A DNA stretch of 64,000 nt from G963662655 sp963666875 (lineage in GTDB: Bacteria; Cloacimonadota; Cloacimonadia; Cloacimonadales; JAIOQZ01): contig CAXXPU010000017.1 of NCBI GenBank assembly GCA_963666875.2, positions 62,001 through 126,000 on the forward strand, given 5' to 3'. Numbering within the stretch: position 1 is the stretch's first letter; each line of letters opens with the position of its first letter. A program made the position numbers and the translations under genes. This document shows positions 7,578 to 16,323 of this stretch, in pieces. The notes under the pieces were generated by a model, which worked only from the letters and a program-made list of their open reading frames with translations, made no database searches and was not told the origin of the DNA.

Positions 7578-9287
7578 TTAGTCATCGGAGAAGGTCAGCT
7601 TGATAACCTCTTTGATCGAGGTCATACCACGCTTCATCTTCGAGATTGCACTGTCGTGCAGCGACTGCATGCCGTTTGCCAGAGCCTGATTTCTGATCAG
7701 GTCCTGATTGGCGGATGCGAAGATGAGCTGGCGAATGTTCGGTTTCACTTCAAGTAGTTCGAAAATACCGGTACGTCCTGAGTATCCTGTGTTGTCACAG
7801 TGTACGCAGCCGGGACCGTACTTGAAGTTGATCTTCGCGGCATCTTCCTTGCTGATTCCCGCTTCGGCGAGTTCATCATCCGTCGGGGTGTAGTCGGTCT
7901 TGCAATTCGGGCATATCTTACGTACAAGACGCTGAGCCATAACCAGGTTTAGTGAAGAGCCCACCAGATAGCTGGGGACGCCGATGTCGATCAGACGTGT
8001 GATAGTTGCCGGTGCATCGTTAGCGTGAAGCGTCGTGAACACGAGGTGACCGGTCAGCGAGAACTTGATCGCGATATCAGCGGTCTCCTCGTCACGAATC
8101 TCACCAATCAGCACGATATCCGGGTCCTGACGCAGGACCGAGCGAAGCGCGGAGGCGAAGGTCAAGCCGATCTTCTCGTATGCTTCGATCTGAGTGATAC
8201 CATCCAGACGATATTCTACAGGGTCTTCCACGGTTACGATGTTGTTCTCGATGTCCTGGATCTCTTTCAGCGCTGCATGCAGCGTAGTTGATTTACCACT
8301 ACCGGTAGGACCGGAAACGATGATGATACCGTACGGTCTGTGAATCCATTTACGGAAGACCATGAAGTGCTCTTCGTCGAAACCGAGCGTGGTCAGCTTG
8401 AAACCGAAATCGCCCTTGTCGAGAAGTCGCATCACGACTTTCTCTCCCGTCACCGTGGGGGTGATCGAGACACGAACATCGACGCTCTTCATCGAGGTCT
8501 TGAGTGAAATGTGACCGTCCTGCGGCAGACGACGCTCAGCGATATTGAGCTTCGACATAACCTTGGTCAGAGAGATGAGTCCCGCATGCATACCGATGGG
8601 TGGATTCATCACCTCGCGGAGGGCGCCGTCGATACGGAACCGTACGCGCGTATGCTTGGTCAGGGGCTCGATGTGAATATCGGTCGTGTTCGATTTGATC
8701 GCTTCCGTGATGATCAGATTCATGAGTTTGACCACCGGTGCGTCGGCGTCATCGGACTTCTCTATGTTGATTTCGTTCTCTTCGTCATCGACGGCAACGA
8801 AATCGAAAGATCCGACAGCGTCTTCCACCTGCGTGGTTGTACGAATACTTTTATAATATCGTTCCAGCGTATCAGACAGGAGCGATTCGGTGATCAGGAT
8901 TGGCTTGACCGATTTATGCAGAAGCTTCTGCAGTCCGTCCTGGATAACGATGTTATCCGGATCGGTCATCGCGACGACCACACCATCGAGATCGTTACGA
9001 ATCGCCAGTACACGGTTCTCGATCGCGAAAGGTTCCGGGATCATCCTGACAACAGCCTGATCCAGATCGAGGAGCTCGTGCTCGTCGATAATCGGGATTT
9101 CAAGCTGCTTGTGGAGTGCGACCAGAAGGTCTCTTTCACCAAGATGTCCAAGCTTGATAAGCGTCTCACCGAGTTTCAGATTGAAGTTGTTCTGCTTGAT
9201 CAAGGCTTCTTTCACGTGATCTTCCGTCACGAATCCTTCTTTAACCAGAATTTCTCCGATCCGGGCGAATTGAGGATTATACGACAT
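7578..9287 (-). CDS. pilB: Type IV pilus extension ATPase PilB/GspE with MshEN domain
   Basis: A 569-residue hexameric secretion ATPase powering pilin extraction and polymerisation. The N-terminus carries two 24-residue MshEN motifs (R9-Q32 and K38-Q61) separated by exactly five residues, the published cyclic-di-GMP-binding arrangement. The ATPase core has Walker A GPTGSGKST (about 326-334), an Asp box TVEDPVEYR, Walker B DPDIVLIGEIRDEE and His box TTLHANDAP. The tetracysteine zinc site (CPNC near 461 and CVHC near 494) is that of PilB/GspE. Start ATG at 9287 has TAAGGAG. A terminator-like hairpin separates it from the upstream lipoprotein gene. Confidence 0.95.
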   Translation of the reverse strand: MSYNPQFARIGEILVKEGFVTEDHVKEALIKQNNFNLKLGETLIKLGHLGERDLLVALHKQLEIPIIDEHELLDLDQAVVRMIPEPFAIENRVLAIRNDLDGVVVAMTDPDNIVIQDGLQKLLHKSVKPILITESLLSDTLERYYKSIRTTTQVEDAVGSFDFVAVDDEENEINIEKSDDADAPVVKLMNLIITEAIKSNTTDIHIEPLTKHTRVRFRIDGALREVMNPPIGMHAGLISLTKVMSKLNIAERRLPQDGHISLKTSMKSVDVRVSITPTVTGEKVVMRLLDKGDFGFKLTTLGFDEEHFMVFRKWIHRPYGIIIVSGPTGSGKSTTLHAALKEIQDIENNIVTVEDPVEYRLDGITQIEAYEKIGLTFASALRSVLRQDPDIVLIGEIRDEETADIAIKFSLTGHLVFTTLHANDAPATITRLIDIGVPSYLVGSSLNLVMAQRLVRKICPNCKTDYTPTDDELAEAGISKEDAAKINFKYGPGCVHCDNTGYSGRTGIFELLEVKPNIRQLIFASANQDLIRNQALANGMQSLHDSAISKMKRGMTSIKEVIKLTFSDD

Positions 9288-9322
9288 TGATTCTCCTTAT
9301 AGCAATTAAAAAATATACGAAA

Positions 9323-9340
9323 GGGAGACCGGAGCCTCCC
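9323..9340 (-). terminator. Possible intra-operon terminator/hairpin upstream of pilB
   Basis: On the minus strand GGGAG-GCTCCGGT-CTCCC is followed by TTTCGTATATTTTTT, in the 71-nt gap between the lipoprotein gene and pilB. It could attenuate or separate pilBC transcription from the genes before it. Confidence 0.45.
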
Positions 9341-9358
9341 CTCCGAAATGTAGCCGAA

Positions 9359-12034
9359 CTAACGATAGTTCAGCAGAATGACTGTTGTCTGGTCCGTTAC
9401 TTCCGTTCCGACGATGGTGGCTGTAACATCTACAGGAACCTCGTTTGGCGGCGGAATCACGGGAGGACATTCATATTCGTGGAACAGCATACGAGCTCTT
9501 GCAATACCATAATCCGAGGTCTGCACGATCCAGTATGCTTCACCGGGAACCACATATTCGTCATCGGGTTCGAGGAATTCTCCACGTGTTGAATAGAGCG
9601 TGATCATTGCGCCGTGAATCGGGCTGCCCTGACCGTCGGTGACGTTGATCTGAATTTCACCTGTGACCGTTGTATAGCCCGTTCCCTGGGTGAAGTCGAG
9701 ATGCCCGGGCAGCGGAATCATTTCAAGCTGCGGTGAGTTCAGAGGAAGCTCGTAGTAAATGGTTTCCGAGAGTTCGCCGCATTCGATCCGAACCGGAAGC
9801 AGCTCAAATGTATGGCTACCGTCGTAGATCAGTCTTGAGAAAGCAACGCCCTGCAGGGAGTCGCCTTCTTCATTCAGGTTCCCGACATACGCTTCAGCGA
9901 TGACGGTCGCCCAGTCGATCGTTTCGTCATCGATCGAGAACCACACGGCTGTACCGATATCCACCGGGTTACCCCAATAGTCTGTGATGATCGCACTGAT
10001 GCCAACTTGCCACAGACCGCTTCCAACATTTGTACCCGTGTCGTATTCACCGATACCACCGTCAACATGGCGGGGTGGACCGGCGTGGATCACGATGTTG
10101 GACCGGGTAACGCTGACGCGCTGACCGTTATCGTTGAAGGTGAAGGCCTGTATCGTTACGGTACCGGGCTCGCTACCGCTGTTCACGGAAACGATAGCAG
10201 ATCCGTTGACGGATGTAACGCGAACCGAATCGATGGTTGACCAGACGGTCTCATTGATGTTACAACCCATTGGCGGTTGATATACGAACTTGAACCAAAC
10301 GTCCTTGCTGGCAAGAACGGGATTTCCAGTCATGTCCCAGAGATCGACGATGAGATCGCGTGATACGATACCGCCGGTTTCTTCGATATAGATATCGACC
10401 TGTCCGTCGAATTGGAAGGTAAGTGAGTGTACGTCATCGGAAATCACGTTCACGACAGCCGATCCGGATGCGGAGTCGGCAACGCAAGTGATTTCTGCCA
10501 GGCCAGCTTCGAGGCCGGAGGAGAAGGACGCGGTAGCGATACCTTCAGCGTTTGTGAAGTTCGGAGATGTAATCGATCCGATAGTCGTTTCAAAGGACAC
10601 GGACTTGCCTGCAAGTACCGCGTTGCCGTAACGGTCTGTTACTGCTGCTGCCACCCAGTATTCTTCGTTACCGTTGACCTGGATGGTGTCTTCTTCCGTA
10701 GTTACGGTAAGATAGACCGAGTTTCCGGGTTTCACGGAGAAATCTACGGAGTCTTCCACTTCACCGATGAAGGCAGTGACGATATTCATTCCACTTGTCT
10801 GACCGGCGTTGAGATAGGCGGTTCCTGTTCCGTTTGATGTTTCGACCATCACGCGTTTACCCAGCGAAGTACCGGTGTCGGTTCCATCCTGGAAGTAGCC
10901 GTTAACGGTGGTGAAAGTCATCAGCGTACCGTCTTCGACGAATTCATCGTATTCGTTCTTCGCGTTGGCGCTGACAGTGCGAACCTGGTCGATCATAATG
11001 TTGGAGATGAACGTAGTGTCCAGGATAACGGACGAGATGGTCGGTTCGGGCAGCACTTCAACGGTGACCTGCCTGGTGACGGTTCCAACAAGCGCTTCGA
11101 TGATTGCGGTGCCAATATCTTGCTGATCCCAGAAGGTGGTTTCCGCGACACCTGAGCTGTCCGTATATACATTGGAGATCAGGTTGCCGACAGAGTAACC
11201 TTCGTTATCCGGGACGATGCGGAAGCGTACCAGCTCTCCTCCAACCGCGAAGTTTTCCGCGTCGCGAACGACCGCACGAATGGTTGAGTATGTAAGGTTG
11301 TTGTCCGCATAGATCTGATCGGGAATAGCACTCATATTAACGATGGTGTAGCTTGGAGGTGCTTCGATCGGGAAGCTGATCGACATGCTCTGAGACCCGA
11401 TACGAGCAGAGATGGTTGCATCGCCGATTTCATCCGTTTCGGTGAAGGTAGCGATCGCGATACCGGATTCGTTACTCACAGCCGACACGGTGATCTCGCC
11501 GAGGTCGGAATCGAAGTAAACAGTCTCGTTCGAGAGAAGAGTGCCTTCGCTGTTACGCACGGTAGCGTGGATTTCAGCGGTTGTGACATTTTCTTCGTCT
11601 GCGTAAAGCTTTTCAGGCGTGGCTGACATTCTGGAGATGTATTTCGCCGGAGCAGCCTTGATTGTCATGTTGAGTGTTTCGACCGAGTTCGCGATCTTTG
11701 CAGCAATGATGACAGGGCCAACCATGCCGAGATCGTGGAATTCGGAAGTAGCAATACCTGATTCGTTGGTTATAACGTCTTTGTTAATCTGACCGATATT
11801 GCTTGTAAATGTAACAGTCTGATCGGTTACAGGTACGTTGTCATTATCTTTTACGACGACCGTAATCGTAGCGAACGTTTCCGTATTGTTATCGGCGTAT
11901 ATCGTATCGAGGTCGGTACCAATGTACGAGATATAGTAATCCGGAACTTCCACACTTCTGTCATCGCAACCGGAGAAGATAAGAGCAAATCCTATAACAG
12001 ATATCAGCAGGATAAATGGTAATGTCCTTTTCAT
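9359..12034 (-). CDS. Lipoprotein with tandem invasin-type (Big_1) Ig-like repeats
   Basis: An 891-residue surface lipoprotein. The signal peptide ends in a lipobox (LIFSGC, Cys about residue 22). The body is a string of about seven immunoglobulin-like repeats, each opening with a variant of LYADNNT followed by TIxVVVxDxxNxPV, then FxSxxGxI and ExGIAxxxF, the pattern of bacterial Ig-like (invasin/intimin Big_1) domains. Such rods normally act as adhesins or spacers. It sits between the secretin and pilB, only 9 nt after the secretin gene, so it is likely made with the pilus machine. It could be a pilotin-like or secretin-associated outer-membrane factor, or a pilus-displayed adhesin; the sequence does not decide. 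Confidence 0.8.
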   Translation of the reverse strand: MKRTLPFILLISVIGFALIFSGCDDRSVEVPDYYISYIGTDLDTIYADNNTETFATITVVVKDNDNVPVTDQTVTFTSNIGQINKDVITNESGIATSEFHDLGMVGPVIIAAKIANSVETLNMTIKAAPAKYISRMSATPEKLYADEENVTTAEIHATVRNSEGTLLSNETVYFDSDLGEITVSAVSNESGIAIATFTETDEIGDATISARIGSQSMSISFPIEAPPSYTIVNMSAIPDQIYADNNLTYSTIRAVVRDAENFAVGGELVRFRIVPDNEGYSVGNLISNVYTDSSGVAETTFWDQQDIGTAIIEALVGTVTRQVTVEVLPEPTISSVILDTTFISNIMIDQVRTVSANAKNEYDEFVEDGTLMTFTTVNGYFQDGTDTGTSLGKRVMVETSNGTGTAYLNAGQTSGMNIVTAFIGEVEDSVDFSVKPGNSVYLTVTTEEDTIQVNGNEEYWVAAAVTDRYGNAVLAGKSVSFETTIGSITSPNFTNAEGIATASFSSGLEAGLAEITCVADSASGSAVVNVISDDVHSLTFQFDGQVDIYIEETGGIVSRDLIVDLWDMTGNPVLASKDVWFKFVYQPPMGCNINETVWSTIDSVRVTSVNGSAIVSVNSGSEPGTVTIQAFTFNDNGQRVSVTRSNIVIHAGPPRHVDGGIGEYDTGTNVGSGLWQVGISAIITDYWGNPVDIGTAVWFSIDDETIDWATVIAEAYVGNLNEEGDSLQGVAFSRLIYDGSHTFELLPVRIECGELSETIYYELPLNSPQLEMIPLPGHLDFTQGTGYTTVTGEIQINVTDGQGSPIHGAMITLYSTRGEFLEPDDEYVVPGEAYWIVQTSDYGIARARMLFHEYECPPVIPPPNEVPVDVTATIVGTEVTDQTTVILLNYR

Positions 12035-12042
12035 TAATCCCC

Positions 12043-13443
12043 CTACTCTTCTTCAGAAGCAGTTTTAGTCTTGATCAATTTCCTGTTGAGTCGTTCGTCA
12101 ACTTCATAATCGACTTGCTCGCTTTGGAGATCAACAATTCGAGGTGTGATTTCGATGATAAGGTCGGTTGTCTTGAGCTCTTGAACGGTGTGCTGGAACA
12201 GCTTGCCGATGAACGGGATGTCACCCAGTAACGGGATCTTGTTCACGGTGTTGGAGAGCGTCGAAGAAAGCAGACCGCCGACGATGATTTTACTGCCGTC
12301 GGGAACGGTTACTGTGGAATTGACCTGTCTGGTTTTTTTCCGGGGAAGGCGTCCATCGACCAGTTCGATGATGGAGCTGACTTCCGGAGCGATAGTCGTG
12401 GTGATCAATCCGTCGCGGTTAACCTTGGGCTGAACCGACAGCTTGATACCGATGGTTTCTTCTTCAGTCTGATATTCGTTTTCGCGATCGACCGCGACAT
12501 ATTTCAAAACTTCACCGATAAGGATGTTGGCTTTTTCGCCGTTGAGGGCGGTGATGCGCGTATCGGTGAGGAGCTTGGCTGCGTTGTTTTCCAGAAGGAA
12601 ATCGAGCGTGATATCGAAGGCGGTCAACTGGCGGCTGAAGTGGAACTGGTCTTCCCAGTCGTCCATCTTCATGAAGTATTGCTGATCCGGCAGCACTTCG
12701 AAGTCTGTCGGGTCGCCGTAGATTTGTTGTCCGGTTGCGTCGCTGTAGCCGTAGGGAAGCCCCACTCCGTCAGCGGATACTGGATCTTCAGCCATGATCA
12801 GGGTGAAGTGGTTCAGCCTGGACCAGTCGATACCGTACTGTTTGGTGTCGGTAAGTGACACTTCGATGATTCTTGCGCGAATTTCGATCTGCTTCTGCGG
12901 GACATCCAGCTCAGCGATTCTCGCCGCGATTTCGGAGTATGTTTCCGGATTGGCGCGAATCAGAAGCGCGTTCTGTCCATCAAGTCCGGACACTTCGCCC
13001 GGCATCACTTCAAGCGCGCTGGCCAGCTTGCCCACATCGACGTAGTTCAAAGGAATCACATAGCTTCTTTCACCGACTTCCTCTTCGATTCTGTTCTTTT
13101 CACCGACGAGGAACGTGTTTTCACCGATCAGGCGGTATGAGAGTCCAACAGTCTTTACAACAAGCGCCAGAGCTTGCTCGATCGGCACGTCGTTCAGGTG
13201 GATGGTTATCCGTTGTTCTTCCTGATCTTCTTTGCCGCCGAGAGCATCGAGCGAAAGGACGATGTTGCAGTCACTCAAACGTGCCATGGTTGACAATGTG
13301 TGTGGTATTGAACCATCTTCCACGTTGAGAGAGATTTTCCTGTTCAGCAGGTCATCTTGCGTTATCGCAAAAGAGCTGACTATGCCGAACATCAGGATTG
13401 CGACAAGCAAAACCCATTTTGCAGAATACTTTGACCTTTGCAT
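12043..13443 (-). CDS. pilQ: Type IV pilus secretin (PilQ/GspD)
   Basis: Outer-membrane secretin pore through which the pilus passes. I choose the ATG at 13443 (466 residues), because AAAGGAG stands 7 nt upstream and it gives a good signal peptide (WVLLVAILMFGIVSSFA). The longer ORF back to 13500 would run into pilP. Domains in order: an STN/N0-like domain (about 35-110), an N1-type KH-like ring domain (about 125-195, YVIPLNYVDVGKLASAL), and the secretin core (about 270-440), with VNSTVTVPDGSKIIVGGLLS and KIPLLGDIPFIGKLF, the two hallmark motifs. It is short for a PilQ and has no AMIN domain, so it is closer to a minimal secretin. Confidence 0.92.
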   Translation of the reverse strand: MQRSKYSAKWVLLVAILMFGIVSSFAITQDDLLNRKISLNVEDGSIPHTLSTMARLSDCNIVLSLDALGGKEDQEEQRITIHLNDVPIEQALALVVKTVGLSYRLIGENTFLVGEKNRIEEEVGERSYVIPLNYVDVGKLASALEVMPGEVSGLDGQNALLIRANPETYSEIAARIAELDVPQKQIEIRARIIEVSLTDTKQYGIDWSRLNHFTLIMAEDPVSADGVGLPYGYSDATGQQIYGDPTDFEVLPDQQYFMKMDDWEDQFHFSRQLTAFDITLDFLLENNAAKLLTDTRITALNGEKANILIGEVLKYVAVDRENEYQTEEETIGIKLSVQPKVNRDGLITTTIAPEVSSIIELVDGRLPRKKTRQVNSTVTVPDGSKIIVGGLLSSTLSNTVNKIPLLGDIPFIGKLFQHTVQELKTTDLIIEITPRIVDLQSEQVDYEVDERLNRKLIKTKTASEEE

Positions 13444-13477
13444 AGATACTCCTTTAATTCTATATTTCTTCATTTTT

Positions 13478-14011
13478 CTACCATTCCTGTTCCGTTGCAA
13501 TCACATCTTTTTTCAAAGCTTTCGGTTTTTCCGGTATCGGCGCCAGTTCGAGCGTACCCTTATAGCTGCCGTGTTCATAAAGAATCTTACCCTTCTGGAT
13601 ATCGACAATCTTGCGTCCTTCGAATATATCGCCAACGCGATAGTCCGTCCGAACGCCGTGGTATTCGATGGTTGCGACCTTCTCGTTATCGACCAGATAG
13701 GTTCCGGTAAGGCGAATCATCGACTCTACTTCCTTCTTCCATTGCTTCTCGATATCGATGATTGTTTTCACAATCAGGTTCTGCTCCAGCGGATCCTTTA
13801 CGACGGTAAACGCGAAATCCTTACGATCCTGGATGGATTGCTCAATGGACTCGATTTCCTTCTTCAGTTCAGCGCTGATCCCTTTATTGCGATCAGGCTG
13901 TTCCGGGAACTCGAGAGACTGGTTATACAGGAAGTAACCCCGTATGCCGAAAGCAATCATCATCAAAAAGATCAAGGCGATGGTGAAATCCTTTATATAT
14001 CTGCCTTCCAT
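13478..14011 (-). CDS. pilP: PilP-like inner-membrane pilus alignment protein
   Basis: A 177-residue protein with one N-terminal membrane segment (about 10-27, TIALIFLMMIAFGIRGYFLY), a charged helical linker and a C-terminal small beta domain (about 95-165, VDNEKVATIEYHGVRTDYR and VGDIFEGRKIVDIQKGKI). This resembles the homology region of PilP/GspC that links the PilN-PilO inner-membrane ring to the secretin. Identity is low and the assignment leans on position between pilO and the secretin. Unlike classical PilP, no lipobox is visible. ATG 14011 has GGAGG 4 nt upstream and its TG overlaps the pilO stop. Confidence 0.65.
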   Translation of the reverse strand: MEGRYIKDFTIALIFLMMIAFGIRGYFLYNQSLEFPEQPDRNKGISAELKKEIESIEQSIQDRKDFAFTVVKDPLEQNLIVKTIIDIEKQWKKEVESMIRLTGTYLVDNEKVATIEYHGVRTDYRVGDIFEGRKIVDIQKGKILYEHGSYKGTLELAPIPEKPKALKKDVIATEQEW

Positions 14012-14604
14012 CACGCCTCCTTCCTGATTTTGTACGTACTCAAATCAAGTGTCACGATATATCGTGTAACATCATCTATTCCTTCGGTCGGTTCGCCCAG
14101 TTCGGCTCTGAGACGTTTTACTTTCTCATCGACACGTTTGGGCTTTACATCGATCGTATTGAGCTTGATGATGCGATCAGATTTCTCAAGTTTCGTAATG
14201 TATTGTCCCAGCTGAACGTAGGTGCAATCAAGCGTAATGGTGAACTGGTGCTGCATTACCTTGTTCGGGGAGAATACCTCTTTCGGCGTCAGTGTTTGGA
14301 TCGGTATTTTCAATGAATCAGCATAGGCTGCAAGTTTCTTTGCAAACTGGTTGATCTCGTCGGAATCGAATTCCTCGACATCGCTGCTGACCATCACGTT
14401 TCTGATAACACGCGATACGCCACTGAGTTCCTTATTCAACACTTCCGCGCTGTTAAGCTGTTCCTGCGCTTTGACGATCCTCTGGTCGAGCCGTTTGATT
14501 TGCTTCGCTTTCGCGGTCATCATCGTGCTCGCATAGTAGAAGAAGAACACGGTCGAGGCGGCAATCAGGAATAACAGCAACAAGTATCTTTCTTTCATCT
14601 TCAT
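14011..14604 (-). CDS. pilO: PilO-like pilus alignment protein
   Basis: A 197-residue bitopic inner-membrane protein: membrane segment about 7-24 (LLLLFLIAASTVFFFYY), coiled coil about 30-60, and a periplasmic ferredoxin-like domain (about 80-195, with FTITLDCTYVQLGQYITKLE) typical of PilO. It partners PilN in the alignment ring. ATG 14604 follows TAGGAGG and overlaps the pilN stop by four bases, so the N-O-P genes are translationally coupled. Confidence 0.8.
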   Translation of the reverse strand: MKMKERYLLLLFLIAASTVFFFYYASTMMTAKAKQIKRLDQRIVKAQEQLNSAEVLNKELSGVSRVIRNVMVSSDVEEFDSDEINQFAKKLAAYADSLKIPIQTLTPKEVFSPNKVMQHQFTITLDCTYVQLGQYITKLEKSDRIIKLNTIDVKPKRVDEKVKRLRAELGEPTEGIDDVTRYIVTLDLSTYKIRKEA

Positions 14605-15203
14605 TGCCGGGTCCTCCTAAGTGATTTTTTACCCGATTCTGACGAAAAGCAATCGACCTGGAACCGGATGATATCCGTGTCTTTCTCTTTGTCACGCCGG
14701 TATTGCTCGTAGAAGATTTCCGGGAAGTCGGAGCTGATCTGCTCATTCTGTTTCAATTCTTCGATGAATTCGTCGATCAGGCTGTATTCCTTCACATTCT
14801 TATCCACCTGCGTGATACCGTAAAGCGTCAGAACGCCACGTTTGAACTGGAAATGCGTGATTGCGATCTTGTCACTTGTCTTGTCTGCCAGCGCTACCAG
14901 CTTCTTTGCCCAGAAGATACGATTCTTGCTGACATCCGCGATGGTCTTCAGGTCTTCGGAGGAGAGGTAGTCGCCACTGGACTGGGTCTCTTCGATACGA
15001 TCTCCGATTTCCTTCAGGAAGTCGTTTCTCGCCTGGATACGGTCGTCCATCTGTCTCTGAATGTAGTAAACGAATCCGTACATGATCAGCGAGATGACCA
15101 CAAAGCTGATGATCGAGTTGGTGAATGTCTTCTTTTCCTGGGCCATTTTGAGCTTCAGTTCCCCGAAGCGGTTCAAGTTGATTTTGAAATACATTTGCGT
15201 CAT
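14601..15203 (-). CDS. pilN: PilN-like pilus assembly protein
   Basis: A 200-residue bitopic protein. The N-terminal cytoplasmic peptide YFKINLNRFGELK is the PilN-type tail that docks into a PilM groove (family consensus centres on INLLP; here it reads INLNR). A membrane segment (about 30-47, SIISFVVISLIMYGFVYY) and a periplasmic coiled-coil/ferredoxin-like domain follow. Start at 15203 has AGGAG. The extreme C-terminus is basic (KKSLRRTRQ). Confidence 0.82.
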   Translation of the reverse strand: MTQMYFKINLNRFGELKLKMAQEKKTFTNSIISFVVISLIMYGFVYYIQRQMDDRIQARNDFLKEIGDRIEETQSSGDYLSSEDLKTIADVSKNRIFWAKKLVALADKTSDKIAITHFQFKRGVLTLYGITQVDKNVKEYSLIDEFIEELKQNEQISSDFPEIFYEQYRRDKEKDTDIIRFQVDCFSSESGKKSLRRTRQ

Positions 15204-15212
15204 ATTCCACTC

Positions 15213-16280
15213 CTATTCCGGCCGCATGGCCAATCCAAGCGCCAGCGCCAGTTGAGGGTCTTTTTTGTCCTTGAACTTCTCCGGCATTTCCAGGTTTGCA
15301 TACGGGCTGTATACTTCCGTTTCAATATTCAGGTTCTCCTGCAGGTATTCGGGAAGCCCTTTCAATTTTGCGGAACCGCCAATCAGGAGTACCTTCCTGA
15401 AGTCGCTGTTTCCCGCTTCTTTAACATAGAATCGAAGCGATCTGCGAACTTCGAGGGAGATCTGTTCCTGCGTGGATTTCTCGGTGATGTCGAGCATCTT
15501 GAGGGTGGTTTCGGTCTTCTTGTCCTCTTCCACCAGACCGTGCTCGATCTTGTAATCTTCCGCTTCACTGAAATTGATATCGCGCTTGATCATGATATCA
15601 CGCGTGAAATTGTAACCTCCCCAGGGGATGTCACGGGCGAAGAACTTCGACTTGGGACCGTAAACCACCATGTTGGTCTTGTGCCCGCCGAGGTTCAAAA
15701 TAATGTAGGTCCCATCCTCAACGTACGTATTCAGGGCAAACGCGTTCGCTACGCCGAGCGCTTCGATATCGACGATTCCAGGTGCCAGTTGCGCATCCTG
15801 GAGGATGTCGGTGTGCTCTTTGAGCAGAGTCTTGGTTGCCGCTGCGAGAAGGATGTTCATGTTGTTGGTCTGTTCTTCCACGTTCAGCACCTGGAAATCG
15901 AGCAGCATTTCGCTACCGCTGATGGGAAGGTGCTTTTTCGCTTCGAAGAACAGGGCCGATTCAAGTTCTTCCTCCGGAAGGAAGATGGTCTTGATCTGCT
16001 TGATACTCGTGTTGTCTCCACCGATAGACGATACCAGGCGTTTCACACGTTTGGGACTGATCTTCAACGACTTCAATATCTCGATCAATACCGGGGCGAA
16101 ACGCTCTCTGCGAAGATCGGAAGGGACATACTCGACTCCGGAAGGAACCGTAGGGCGAATCTCATAGTTCAGCAGCTTGAAGCCTTCGTGCAGCTTTCTG
16201 AGATGCACGAGTTTGATGCTGTGACTACCGATATCCACGCCGATGGATTCCCTGAACCTTGTTTTCTTCTGCTTTGCCAT
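15213..16280 (-). CDS. pilM: PilM, actin-like pilus assembly protein
   Basis: A 355-residue cytoplasmic actin/FtsA-like ATPase that binds the PilN tail and couples the alignment complex to the motors. The nucleotide-binding landmarks are SIGVDIGSHSIKLVHLRK (about 12-29), LNLGGHKTNMVVYG (second phosphate loop) and the adenosine motif LLIGGSAKLKGLPEYL. Length matches the family. It is 9 nt ahead of pilN. Confidence 0.93.
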   Translation of the reverse strand: MAKQKKTRFRESIGVDIGSHSIKLVHLRKLHEGFKLLNYEIRPTVPSGVEYVPSDLRRERFAPVLIEILKSLKISPKRVKRLVSSIGGDNTSIKQIKTIFLPEEELESALFFEAKKHLPISGSEMLLDFQVLNVEEQTNNMNILLAAATKTLLKEHTDILQDAQLAPGIVDIEALGVANAFALNTYVEDGTYIILNLGGHKTNMVVYGPKSKFFARDIPWGGYNFTRDIMIKRDINFSEAEDYKIEHGLVEEDKKTETTLKMLDITEKSTQEQISLEVRRSLRFYVKEAGNSDFRKVLLIGGSAKLKGLPEYLQENLNIETEVYSPYANLEMPEKFKDKKDPQLALALGLAMRPE

Positions 16281-16323
16281 AGTACCTCTTTTCTATGTTT
16301 ATTTACGAAATTTATAGATATGG

